Source of the DNA: Albifimbria verrucaria
Taxonomy: Eukaryota; Ascomycota; Sordariomycetes; Hypocreales; Stachybotryaceae
DNA: 64,000 bases
Assembly: GCA_020081605.1 (NCBI GenBank)
Contig: JAHREC010000018.1
Span: forward strand, 3,162,001-3,226,000
Reading direction: 5' to 3'
Part shown: positions 1 to 12,415 of the stretch, one piece after another
Numbering within the stretch: position 1 is the first letter of the stretch
Layout: the number at the start of each line of letters is the position of its first letter
Notes under the pieces: generated by a model
What the model was told of the DNA's origin: nothing
Database searches by the model: none
Seen by the model: the letters and a program-made list of their open reading frames with translations, nothing else
Position numbers and translations under genes: made by a program

Positions 1-1932
1 CGGCTCGATGAGAAGATCGTCGTCATCATCGGTAATTTCGTCGTAGGACTGTGACGCCTCTATAGTCGCGCCATGGCCTCCCAACCACGGATGAGTCTCA
101 AGTTCCGACACCGTCGCTCGAGTTTCAGGGCGTCTTTGCAACATACGCTGAAGGAAAGTGATGCCTTGTTGAGAGACCTGGCGATGCTGCAAAGGTAGGG
201 TATTCAGGTTCGTTGTCATGACTCGATTCAAAAGTTCAGAATGACTAATACCAGTCGTTACTGGGTAAGGAGGTGCTCCAGTCAGAGTGTAAAAGAGCAC
301 GCCACCAAGGGACCAAATATCAACAGCATGGCTATATCTTTGGCCGGGTGTGCGGCGCATTTTCTTTCCTCTGCTCCTGATGCCGTTATCATCGTACTCG
401 GCGTACTCAGTATACACCTCTGGTGCGCAGTAGAGTAGTGTGCCGCAGAAAGTTCTGAGGAATGTCTGCTCGCTGTCGACTACTTTCGACAGACCAAAGT
501 CAGTAAGCTTGACCTCGAGCGGATCCAAGGTGTTGATGAGGATATTGTCGGGCTTCACATCGCGATGTGTGATATTGTTGGCGTGGAGGTAACCAAGAGC
601 ACTCAGGAGTTGCTTGGTCATGATCTGTGTCATGTCTTCTGGGAATGGCCCGTCCTCAGAGATATGCTTGCCAAGATCGCCACCAGGAACGAACTCCATA
701 ATTATAATGAGAAGTCGGTCGTCCCAGTCATAGTTCTCTATGTAGCGTACAATGTTGGGCTGTGAGTCAAGTCAGCCACCACGTGCCTTGTGAGAGCGTG
801 AATGAGACAACTTACATGCTGGACACGCTGCATAATCTTCATCTCGTTTTCCACCTTCTGATCCAAGACACCGTTTTTATAAAGCGGCGTTTCTCCAGTT
901 CCTTGGCGGCATATGGCATGCCATCGTATTTGGAGGTCACCTTGTATACCACGGCAAAAGCTCCTTTGCCGATCGTCCCCGTACGATTGTACTTGCCGGA
1001 GCCTGTCCACTCCCGTCGTATTTGGTTTTGGACTTCCCGGCGCTTGGACGGGGAACGCTGCTGTTGCTGCGGTGTCCCAGGGAAGCAAAGTCGACTCTGC
1101 GAGTGGGTTGTTGGCCCGTAGCGCCAAACAAGTCGACATGGCCACTCGGTCCTGGGCGAATGGTCTCCGTCTGATTCTCTAGTCCGTGACGGGCAAAATG
1201 CTCGGCAACCTTTTCGATATATGCGCGGTCGTACTCGTCCTCTCGGCGGGGATTCTGACGCGAAATTCCAGGTCGTTGGTTTCCTTATGTAACAAGACTC
1301 GAATGACCTGTCCGGACTCGAGAACCCACCTGCTCACCGGCGGTTTCGTCCTGTCCTTGGGATGAGCAGTCAGAAGAATCGTATTCACAAAAGTGCCGTT
1401 GGTCGACTGGTCCTCGATCATGACATTGCCAAACTCGTTCACGTAGATGCGGAAGTGTATGTTGCTGACGCGCTTGAGAGGATCGTTGACGAAGACGAGA
1501 TCACATCTAGCATTGTTCCTTCCGAAAGCGAAGCCGGCGGCGGGATTCTTGACCTGGGCGGAGAGCCTCAGTATGATAGCGAAGTCACCACGAGGGCAAG
1601 GTGCGACTCGAATCGGCTGGCGTGATCCTCAATTCCATAGTCCGGCTCGACGGTATCGGCTTGGTCCATGCCAATAATGTGCGGGCAGTCCTCGCGGGCG
1701 AGCCTCTCGACCTCGAGGCGAGCCGAGTCAGATTTCGGGTGGAGGACGCATATTATATCGGAAATGTCGTCATCCGAGAAACCGGAGTTCTGCTTGCCTA
1801 TCCTGCGAGGATCGAGGACATTTTGGGTCGCTGTCGAGGGCCAACGGTCAGCACGTTACGAAACTACAGCCTGGTCTACTTGGGGAAGCGTCGCCTGGGT
1901 GACAAACCTTGCGTGGCCTCGTCGCCGTCCAT
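1..1932 (-). CDS. FHA-domain checkpoint protein kinase (Rad53/Chk2/Dun1 family), 3' end outside window
   Basis: Serine/threonine kinase of the DNA-damage checkpoint type: an N-terminal FHA domain binds phosphothreonine on partner proteins and the kinase domain relays the signal in the nucleus (family knowledge). The FHA core is visible at about residues 85-165 (FGRN, SNIHFRIY, QSTNGTFVN). The kinase domain starts near residue 285 with GTIGKGAFAVVYK, followed by THRDVKPDN, LTDFGLSK and CAPEVY. The chosen start is the ATG at 1932, in a 25-nt first exon reading MDGDEATQ; introns are 1907-1831 and 815-760. The frame is broken four times, each time one base short, near 1591-1600, 1248-1251, 1078-1083 and 873-878; the kinase core downstream of 870 is intact. 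The C-terminal tail lies beyond position 1. Whether it is the Rad53/MUS-59 or PRD-4 type cannot be settled without the tail. Confidence 0.9.
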
Positions 1933-4110
1933 TGGGGAGCGACCCGAGGAGGCTGCGACGAGACGAGGGCCTAGGCGGCCGTGGTGCAAGTCGACGTCAG
2001 TGCGAGGAGGGGAGAGACAGCTTCTGCAGCGTGAGGTCAAGGGCAGGGAAGCAATGTCGTCCAAAGAAAGGAAGAAGAGAGGGATGGCAGAGGGTGGTGG
2101 GAGCGAGCGTATTGTCGAAGTAGAGTTAGGCAGAAGTGGTAGGAGAGCTGTGGTTTTCTTCTACTTTTATGTTTTTTTCTTCTGCCCTGCCCGCGTTTGG
2201 CAGTGCTTCTTGGAGGAACGGCGGGAGGCGAAGGGACAGGTTCAGCGGGCTTCAGAAGAGACGAAAGAAGAAAGAAGAAAACACAGGACAAGGATCGGGA
2301 CAAGGACAGAGCATGGCCAGAGCAAACAGGGGGTCGAAGTTGGGCCAGTAATGGGTAGCGAATCGTGTGGTAGCGAGGTCAGCTTTTAGGTCTGTTAGCT
2401 CGGCGATTTCGCAGCAGCAGCAGCTGGTCCGTGGAGCTGGTGGTGCTGGAGCTGGAGCCGTTGCTGGTGGAGGAGGCGGTTGCTGGCAAGTGGATGGATG
2501 GTGATGTTTCTTCCTGATGCCTTGGAGACGAGCACAGTGCCAGCCACATGTTGATTGGTAGCGGGTAATTTTTCCCAGCAACCGCCTGCGCCTAGCTGTA
2601 GGTACCTTCCAGGGTGCTTCCCAGGGCACCCTTCAGGCACTGGCAGCCAAAAGAGGGTCCCGTTGCTCGCTGCTGGGTTACATGTGCCCCCATCCTTCAT
2701 TCATCCGCCCATCTATCCAGCCAGCCAGCCCTCGTCGGCGTTGGATCTCCGTTACGCGGGTACGTGCATGCATCTAGGCCATCGTTGAGATCTGGATAAT
2801 GTATACATACGATGGGGGTGATGGGTAACGAAGATTTTCTAGAACTACCATGTTCCTCCTTATCAACGACTCGCGAGCCGTCCCCAATACTACATTGATG
2901 GAGCGGTAGGTGAACAAAAAATGCAGACTCGACAAAGTCGACAGCGAAATGAATGCTCAAGAAGAGTTTTTCTTAAAAGCAATTACAAAAAGAAACGACG
3001 AGTATTGGATCTTACAGTCAGGGATCCTCGGTAGTTGCGCTCGAAATGGGTACTTTTCGAGGCCTTAATCAACATGGCTCCCTTCACCTCGACGCTGGTT
3101 GGCAAGCAAAATGTCAGATACCACTCTCGACTCGATCCATGGCGTCACCGTGCTGCATCCTCGTGCGACGCTACAGTGCTAATCACGAATGATCCCAGAT
3201 TGGTCATGCGGTTCCTGGGCGCGAACACAAGGCATGCGCCGGGTGACCGCCGATGTGAGATGGGGCGAGATGAGATGGCAGAGGCGCACATCACGGGGAC
3301 GAGGCCAAGGGAGCCAACCCGTCCCTGCTTTTCTTTGTCAAGCTCTCGCCAGAGCAGCTAACTTAGAAACAACGTCAGGCAGTCTTCCTGGGTGGCCCTG
3401 AGGCGTCTAAACGGCCGAACTTCTCCACAAGCCGCCGCCGGTGCCGCTCGTCCCGTGCCATCTCGCCTCAGACGCTAGCCAATGATTCGCTGTCGTTTCT
3501 TTTTACTCTTTTCTTTTTCCATCCCATTGCCATTTGTTGACGGCGCTATCTTTGGTACACAGTATCAACCTATCCTTTGCCCACTGGGTAGTGCTTCTCG
3601 ACGTTGCGCCTTGCTCCTGAAGGAGAGCCAGTTGCGAAACCGCCCGAAGCTAGCCGGCTCATATTGCTTCCAAAGCGAAATGTTCACATGCATTCACAAA
3701 CAGCTGATGCTCGGCCCCCAAAAATAAAGCAGGTAGGTAGCTGAAGCTATCAAACTCTTCGCTCCCTACACCGCCTTGGACGTGACTTTCTATCTTCATT
3801 CCACTGTAGCACCTCTAAACATCATATCCATCCGGCATACCTTCTGCCAGCTTGCAAGGCTTCTACTATCACAAGCAAATTGGTTTATCAATTGTTCTCG
3901 AATTTCGTTACTTGATTCATATTTGTCTCTGAGGTCTACCCAACGCCTGTACTATGATATGCTATATGAGTGCCATCCAATCATCTGGTCCGCTTGTGCT
4001 TCGCTGCTGCACTTGTCTCCCACAGCTATCGCCAATGTGTGACAGATTTTTGAACCTGTAATATCAAAGGAAAATACAAAGAAAATAAACATAAAATCCC
4101 CATCGTCACT
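1933..4110. other. Intergenic region, no gene seen
   Basis: Divided between the 5' flank of the checkpoint kinase and the 3' flank of the CAF120-like gene. It holds a GCA/GGT trinucleotide-rich stretch around 2408-2480 and a purine-rich stretch around 2050-2290. Open frames here are low-complexity and resemble no family I know. Confidence 0.5.
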
Positions 4111-7100
4111 TTAAAAAGCCTGTCCTTGATACGGAGGATGCTGGTTCCGACCAGGTCCCGGTCCATATGGGTATTGCCCCTGTGGAGGCATTCGTCCATC
4201 GCCCGACTGAGGTGAGGGCTGATACGCTGGGCGATAACCGGGCTGGGGCGACATGCTACGATCTCCCATGGCCCACTGCCCCTGAGGCTGCTGGTACTGC
4301 ATTGGGGGCCCCTGATTAGGGTGCTGGTTCATGGCATACTGCGCAGCGTGGCTGTTGGCCCTTGGCGCATTTGCTGCCTCTCCTTTCCCTGGCGTCAATT
4401 GCGCCAACTAATCCAGGTCCTGGGGACGGGCCTCGTGCCTGTCCTGACACATTGACCAGTGGGCCGCCTGTCATCCGCGCCATGTGTTCCTGTTCCCGGG
4501 CAGACAGGTGCGAAGAAACGTTGCCTGAACCTGCCCAGTTCATGGCCGAGTTTCCGCCTTGCGAGTTGGGCCGCTGGAGGAGATCTGAAGAGTTGGTACG
4601 TCCGTGTTTGTTGAGAATATCAACCGAGGATCTACGTCTCGTATGGGTAGTGGCTTCCGAGCTTGCGGGTAAAACGTTACCCGATGGAGTTCGCGCATGT
4701 GCATATTGAGGTTGAGATCCTGCAGCGCGTTGTTGAACATATTGTTCGGCACTTACGCCCGACGGGCCCATGCCAGGTGCGGCACCACCAGGTTGCCAGG
4801 CTAAAGTCCTCTTCGTGCTATCCCCAGAATCACCCCGGCCTGGTCCCGGCCTCGGCCCAGGGATCCTCGGCCCTGGTTGTTTGGTCGTGGGCCTTGATTC
4901 TGAGGTCCGGGATTGCCCTGAGGGCCCTGATTGCGCGGAGGAGAGGTCGCAGCGTAATTGTATGTAGGCCCAAAATTGATATCTGGAAGATCAAAGTTGG
5001 ACTTGCTGGGGTGGTGCATCTGCTCCGCCAACTGTTTTCAAAACACCCGCACGTGGTCTATCTGCATCAGGTCGTTCCGCAACGGGTGTATAGGGGTCTC
5101 GAGCATAATGATCAATGATTTCATTTGTCGTAATGGTCGATGTGTGTCGATCGGGAGCTGCATTTCTGTCATATGGCCCCTTCCGATGACTGGGGTTGAA
5201 ACCGCCTGGGGGCTCATTTGGCCTATAGCCGCCAGAATAATTGTCATAGGAGTCCTGTCGAATTGGACCGTTCGGAGGCTGTCGCGGTGGGTTTGGTGAC
5301 CGCGGTCTGGCGTTGGGCGGTTGGCCCCCAGGCCTCAGTGATACGGGTGTCCGGGATCGGTCACCTCCTTGGCCCATTCCTTGAGCTTGTCGGTTTGACT
5401 GGTCTGAAGGTCCTCCTGGAGGGGGATAAGTTGGGCGACGTCCGTCAGAGGTTGATGGTCGGCCAGGTGCGCTCTGGTTATACGGGTTTGGCGGCTCAAG
5501 CGGTGGCAACGGGGACCTGGACCGCTCTCGCGGAACATTCAATGGTGGAGGATACTCGGCGGGTGATCGGTTCTGGTTTGGTGTGCTGCTTAAAACTTCA
5601 CGAGAGCGGTTGTCGTTAGCAGATGTCCCTATCGAGTTGGCGTGTGGATGTACCGAAGGCCCAGTCATCGCTCCATCCTCCCTGCCTCTACTTCCGTAGG
5701 GTCCAACATTCATTCCTCCCGCATTAGCCAGCTGGGACAAAGTTCCGGCCGATAGCCTACTATTGGCTTGGCGAAGCTCCGGAGAGTGGTAGACTTTGCT
5801 CACTGGGCGTGCCTGGGAACCATGGTTAAAGGCCGGTGGTCGAGAAACGGGCTCCGGAGTGGCCATCATTCGCATGTTCTCAAATTCGCTGACAGGGAGC
5901 TCAACAGGTCCCATGTTATCCTGGGGGTGGTAATTAGCTGATGGGGCGGCCTCCTCTGCGGGGAATTTTGATACGAGGCAGCCGGGCCTCCATATTCATT
6001 TCGTTGCAGTGGGATCGCTCCAGCAGCTAGGTTTGAATCTGATGAATTGCGGACGTGGTTGGACTGAACACCAGCCATCGCAGGTTTGCCCTGTTGTCGA
6101 TGTGTGTCCGGGGAGCTGAGTCCGTACGTGGGGTCCGCTTAAAGAGAATGATCGTGAGGATCTAGCAGAAGCTGGCTCATCTGCAAACCCAACCTTGGGT
6201 TTCCCAATATTATTGGGACTAGCTCCCGTGCTCGACCTTGCGCTTTGTCGGCTGTCGCTGCGGTTACGACCCTTGGGCATCTCATCAACCGCGTTCATTC
6301 TTTTGCCGGTCACTTCTTTCAGCTGCTTCCTCCATTCTCTCTCGTTCCAGCCCGAACTACCGTCCTGCACGATGAGTCCGGTGACGTCAAGAATTTCCAA
6401 GTACCCATAGCGCTTGTGCTTGGGCATGGCAAACATCAGCGACCTCGAGTCCAGGATGCTCGCAATCAGTCGGCCTGGTCTTCCGTATAGACCGAACGTA
6501 TCCCACGTAGGAAAGAGGAAGCGCAGAAGCATCTCGAAGCCGCTCACAGCAGGGGGCACTTCTGGCATGATAAAAACAAAACCCTCGGATGAAGATGGTG
6601 GGTCTGAATGTATCGTTACATCACCCTCGATCTTCAAGAGTGTCGAGGCATCGATCAGAGCCTTGGCCTGGGGATAAATAGCGTATGCTGAGTACGCATC
6701 GGTGATGGAAGCGATCGGCAGTGCCTTCTTCTGCTTCTTTCTGTCTATGCGGGAATCATAAAATCTGATGTCGCCTTTGAGAACAGGGACTGGGGACCGA
6801 TCATAAGGAGAACGTTTCTTCATCTCCTTCTGCATCTTGGCGAATTCCTTTTCGTCTGGGGGTTGATAACGCACCAGCAGCGTCGCCATGGTACTCCAGC
6901 ACCAAAGCGAACTCGGACCCAGTGTTCGATAGGAACACGGCTCCTCTCCATGATGACATTGATGTTGTTTACAGACTTTCCTTTTCCTGCAATCAAGGCG
7001 CCGGTGTAAGCTTCCTGCAATGTGGAATGCTCGTATATGGCGAGGCGAATACCAGCGGTCCATTGAACCAGGGCGTGGTGCGAGTTAAAGTGGAGGAGAT

Positions 7101-7898
7101 AGCGATTCCTGCCGGCAGTAGAGATGCTGAGAATATTCTGCAAAGGCTGTTCATCATTCGAGCGTGTCGGCAGTGACTCAATCTAGCACCCTGTTTAGTA
7201 AAAGTGATGGTTTGCAGCGTGGCAGCAGCGGGCAACGCACCATCTTGATAGAGGCATCTGTGAGGTTGATAAACTTGGGGAGGACCTCGCCATCCTCGCC
7301 AGCAGCATCTAACTCAGCTGCGTCCCATAGCGAGAGGACGGTGCCGACGAGCTGCGCAAAGCACTCGGTCCATGTTCGGTCTGGGTTGGGCTTCCCAACT
7401 AGTACAAGTGATGTCAGCGGTCAAGTTGGCGCAGGGTCCTAGCAAGGGAGAAGCGATAGGGAGAGGGTGCATCTGAGGACAAAAAGTAGGTAAAGCAGAG
7501 AAAGGGGAGCTATCTGCGCGTACGTGTGTTCTGATCGTCAAGCTTGAGGAAATAACCCTCCTGGTAAAGCTTGTTGGAATGGCTGTTGAGCAGGGTGAAG
7601 ACAGGCTGCAGCTCGGGCGGCGTGTCGGCATTGACGTCCATGAGGGGCGGATTGTAGGTCTGGACCATAGACAAGGGTCTTGAGTTACTTCTCTTGCGTC
7701 CGGGGCTTTCGGTTGGCGAGCTGTTCAAAGGAGTGCCATAGTCTGGACGCGAGGGAGGAGTAGTTGGACGACGCAAGTCGAGGTTGTGGGCTGGAAAGGG
7801 CTCGGTTTTGGAGCGTTTATGCTGGGCGTACTTGGGAGAGCCGTCCGGAGGGAGGATGATGGCGTCGGTGTCCGTGACCCTGCAGAAAACTGGGACAT
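4111..7898 (-). CDS. CAF120: CCR4-NOT accessory protein Caf120/Skg3-like (PH-like domain)
   Basis: Large fungal protein with an N-terminal PH-like domain and a disordered proline/glutamine-rich tail, as in yeast Caf120 and Skg3; Caf120 associates with the CCR4-NOT complex, which controls mRNA deadenylation and transcription. The PH-like region runs from about residue 115 (QEGYFLKLDDQNT) through PWRRCWCVI to KGDIRFYDS, followed by the family-typical MLLRFLFPTWDTFGLYGRPG. The tail has many PP, NQGP and QPQ runs. Start is the ATG at 7898 (MSQFSAGSRTPTP); introns are 7523-7399 and 7240-7183. Length is about 1200 residues, close to the yeast proteins. The frame is broken at about seven sites: 7832-7837, 6858-6863, 6130-6134, 5922-5927, 5034-5037, 4822-4825 and within 4370-4400. 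Most lack one C or G; those at 6130 and 5034 fit one extra base. The exact C-terminal frame after 4400 is uncertain. Confidence 0.88.
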
Positions 7899-8200
7899 AA
7901 ACGAGAGGACTAGGTCGTCACTAGTCAGCCAGGCAAAAGTACGGAGTAGGATAAGCGGGAATATGCGAGCGGGCTGGCAGTGACCGGGGTGGGATCGGTG
8001 GAGGGAATGGTTGGTGGGAAGTCAAGGAGTCGTAAATAATGCAATGCGAAAGGTGGGCGGGATTAATGGATGAGTCTAGGCGCAGCGATCGCTCTGCCCG
8101 GAGGACCAACCACAGGGAGAGAGGGAGGGGGAAGGGGGACGTTTTGACGCTTCCTGCTGCTGACCTGGCCTAAAGGGCAGCGAAGCACAATAGTACAGCG

Positions 8201-8250
8201 CAGCGTAGTGCAGCGTAGTGCAGCGTAGTGCAGCGTAGTGCAGCGTAGTG
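8201..8250. repeat. Perfect 10-bp tandem repeat, five copies
   Basis: The unit CAGCGTAGTG occurs five times head to tail without mismatch, with partial units on both flanks (from about 8188 and to about 8257). It is about 300 bp upstream of the CAF120-like start codon. Confidence 0.95.
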
Positions 8251-8394
8251 CAGTGAAATGCGGTAGCAGTAGGTCGGACGCCCCCTTCTCCCCCTTCCCC
8301 GGTGGTCGGGTACGCAAGGTACCAGCCAGAGTGCTCAGCAGCCCAACCACGGGCAGGTACAGCTTGTCTGACATGTACCTAACTCGTGCTCAAG

Positions 8395-8424
8395 CAGGTG
8401 CAGGTGCAGGTGCAGGTACAGGTA
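8395..8424. repeat. CAGGTG/CAGGTA hexanucleotide run
   Basis: Three to four CAGGTG units pass into CAGGTA units. Simple microsatellite; no function apparent. Confidence 0.85.
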
Positions 8425-11400
8425 CGTGCAGTGTCGAGCCCACGACAGCTGAACATAAGGCAACAAATGGAATGCGTGAATCACGAACCTCGATTGCGTC
8501 CCATCTTGCGAGCCTCGTGTGTCGTTCGGAAATGCCGCTGAGACACGCAGGTAAGGAAGGGCCCGCAGTGAACCAGTTGCTCGCTCCGCTTCCCTTTTTT
8601 CTTCCCTGGATTTGTTATTCCCTTGCTCGTTACTAAGTTAGCCGTGGCTCCGATAGCGAAAATTAATAATGATAAAATAGGGTCTGGTGGCGATGGTGTC
8701 CTCTTTCTTCAAGAGTACAGGCGCTGATCAGTGGTCACGATGAAGGGCAGGGCAGACAAGAGATCTGATCGGCCGTGACTTGCATGTATGCCGGGCACCA
8801 CGCGTGTATATGGCCGTCCCTGTCAAAGGCTCGGCTGGGATGGGAAAGGTTCACTCCACGTACAGTACTAGTCCAGAACGTGAAGCCAAATCCGGTCGTT
8901 GCTTTCTTCACCGCAATAACAATGCAGGCGGAACGGTCGGATGCCTCTCACTTCGACCTGGCCTGTCAATTGGAATTGCCAAGTCAGTTTCTCTCCGTGA
9001 ATGCGAGCCGTCCGATGAGCCAAGCCTCCGTGAGATGAGGCGGCGCCCTAGGCAACTAGCGCTTGGCACGACTTTGGATAGCTTTCTGGTGTCTTTGTCT
9101 CAGGACGTACGCGCAAAGCCCTCGTTTAGAATTTCTGAGGAGCGAATGTGGAAGATGCCGGTGTCCTTTTATTTTGCCTCTCGGTTGGATTGGATTGCGC
9201 TGCGCTGCGCTGCGTTTGCCTTTGCGTTTGCGTTGCCTGGGAGCTGCCGGTTAAGTAAAGGTCTCTCGGAGATGCCACGATTCACGCGGGAGGGCCACCT
9301 ACACCGCCGGACAGAGTTTCTGGGGTGAGCGAAAGCTGCAGAAAAGTATTCAACGTCACTTCTGCTGGTCGCCGGTCCAGATCGCTAGGCGGGAAGTCAA
9401 AACTAATCAGATGAGCGGAGTATATGGTTAGAGAGCAGCGGGTGGCTGGGACCAAATAAGGCGCATCCGGAGCCGAGACGTCGTCGCCAGCAATCGATAC
9501 TCTCGGGGCAGATCAAAAAAAGAGAGGGAGCAAAAGGTTGGGAGTCGGCTTCGTGCGTGCACGGCGAGGACGGCATCGACTACATAAATACAACAAGAAA
9601 GCTCTTGAGACGGTAGGCCAACAAGCTAGCGTACGTGAGTGCTCCGTCGACGTATTAGCCGACCTCACTGCTCCATCTAATCGCACTCCGGATGTTTCAT
9701 TTGGGAAATACGGACACAGCCCTGGGCGGCCTGCACGGGCATACGTAGTTGCCGCCAGCCTCGATGACCCTTGCACTTGGACCCCGCGAGTGCGCTTGAT
9801 TCACCTTGGGCAGCTGGCCTTGATGACCCTCTGGTTGGCATCAGCACCATGACGGCAAAGCCAAGCCAGCAAGGTCAGCAGCTCGTTGCACGAGGCGCGT
9901 CCACCAACCACCTTGCCGCCAGTCCCCAAGCTCCACACGACTGTGCTGTGGGCACGCATGTACCCTGACGGGCAAGAGAAAATAATAAGCTTGCCGCCGT
10001 ACCTTGTCCTATCTCAGGCGCCGCACCATGAACAGATGAATTCACGAGCACCAGACGAGACCCTTCGAACGACGGGGCCCTTGTGAGAGCTTACGAATGA
10101 CATCGGCCCCAGGATCCGGGCGGCTACCTATGTTCAAGGGGCATTATTACAAGGGTTCGGCTTGTGTAAGGTGCTCGAGGCACAGCTCCACCGTCAATTT
10201 GAGACAACGCGGACAGCGGCGTGATTGCGTTTCGTATCCGCAGCTTGCGCTCCACCAGAACCCTGGCTCCGTACCCTTCTCGCATGTCACCTCTGCGGTT
10301 TGCTCCCAAGACCCGAGGGTTTGAAAAGGGTTGAAAGCACACGCAAACTCTCAATAGCCATGCATGCATCTATTCACGCAGACGGGCCTTGGCGGGGCTG
10401 TGTTTCCTAGGGTAATATCTGCACCGGCAGTAATTGCTGCCATGCCCGTAGTGCAATCCAATCCTCATTACCGAGCCTCCCGGTTCTCGGTGTCGCTATC
10501 GGGCTCAGCTCTCTCTGCCAAAAAGCAATTCACGCTGGTGCTCCGCTTGGCTGGCTGTACATAGTACCACATGGACAGCTGGCACCGCGCGTCATTGCCA
10601 ATCTTCTAGAAGGAAAAGACCAGATGGTTTACGTATTGTCCGGCCTATCCTTGGCGCTAAGATACATCCATGACGACTTTGGCGCAGTTCAGCAAGTTCG
10701 CCGAGAATCACTTCGCTAGTTGCAGTACCTACCGTACTTAGCCAAGGCCACTTATCGTGGAGACTACGATCGAGGCCCAGGCCTGCCTGACCCCATGAAC
10801 TGCTTGTACATCGCGTATCCCATGGTGGGCGGCGGTTCGTCCCAGCGCCATTTCCACGTCGCATGTTGACATGTTAAAGCGACCTAGACGCTTAGTAGAG
10901 ACGATGGTGTGGCTTATTCTGAAATCCCGTTTCCAGTCGGACGTCTCTCTGCAACAAAAAGTCGATCAAGTTACCGCTTTAGGCAATCCAGAAACAAAAA
11001 CGGGCAGGGTTACGTCATATCATATGCCATCCAGCCTCCTACTCACCAAATGCCGTGCCGCCCTAATAAAACTTGGATCTGCCATGACAATAAGCATGAA
11101 TCAGCACAACGGTGCTGGTGGTGAGCGATCCTCTTCATGCACCATGATATCGTTACACATGGCCTGGAGTATGCTAAAGCGCAGGAACCTTGCGGGTCGG
11201 CACGTTGTTGGCCTTGGCACTTGATGATAAACCCATACCCAATTGATCGTCCATCTGACTGCTCCGCTATTTGACGCAATGAAGAGCGTAGGCGGTTTCT
11301 CGGAAGACTTTCGCGGATGCTCATGTCGGGTTTTGCTTGCTTGACTGGGTGGACAACCAAGATCTAGCCTCAGCAATGAAGATCTTGTTACGACCACCCC

Positions 11401-12415
11401 AGGTTATCGTCCACTGTAAATTCCCGGTCAATGTGCCCGTCAGCAGTTCGCAATACAAGGGGATTATATTCTTCGCCTGATCGGCTTCCAGGGCCAGGGC
11501 TGCGGTACAACACATCGCTGATCTTGTTTGCGTCGGGTGCGATGCACGGAAACTCGAGGTCCCGCCAAATGGATCTGAGTTCGGAATCGGGCCTGCTTGG
11601 ATTGTGTCTAGATATTGGTCTTCTCTAGCCTCCACTTGTAGCTAACCCATCGCACGGTATGCCTACATTCCTAGCCACTTTGATGTGATGGAACAGGCGT
11701 TTGCTGTCATGCCCTGGTGCTGGTGTGTTTCTATGTCGACGGCTGGTTGTAGCCGAAGGAGTTGTATGTTGGAAGAACATTGTCAGTACGAATGCAACTA
11801 GTACAGCCCCCAAGCATGCTAACAACATAAAAATAAAAATAAAAAACACGCCCACCGACTGCAAATAAATGCATAAATCCACCACTCGAAATACACCTGC
11901 AATGGCTACATCGTAGCAGATCAGGTGCTTGTGCCATGCAGATTTGCGGTGTTATAGGGTGCCATAGGGTAGCATGGTGCCTGGAACTGACCGGGATTCG
12001 TGTAGATCTCGCAGTTTCTCGGGTGCTCAAAAGTATCATCCCTAGTTACCCTACGAGGAGTTAAATATATATCTCCCTACGAGGGTTGTCAGTAAATGGT
12101 GACTGTTAGCCGAAGGCTTAGACTGGAAGCAAACGTCTTTATAGCTAGAAAGAGAGTAGCTTTCCTATCTAAGGTAAGGTAAGGTAGGTAGGTATGTTAC
12201 GTTGGCGCCGTAAGTTGCTCGATGTAACGGACCAACGACATCATCACGTGTATGGAGGGCCCCATCTTTGGACCACCTACCTATCTTATCAATAAGCCTC
12301 CCCAACAACAGCTTCCTGCTCACGAAATCGACTCATCCTATGTATGCAGCCCCCTAGACAGTAAAGACTCTGCGCTGGTTGCGGTCAGGCAAATACCGGG
12401 CCGGCGTCGCTGCGC

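Larger units (their letters stand above)
7899..12415. other. 4.5 kb intergenic region with short tandem repeats
   Basis: No gene is supported on either strand; open frames are short and mutually inconsistent. It contains the perfect 10-bp repeat at 8201-8250, a CAGGTG run at 8395-8424 and a GGTAA/GGTA tract at about 12171-12195. The left part must carry the promoter of the CAF120-like gene and the right part that of the PP2C gene. Confidence 0.5.
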
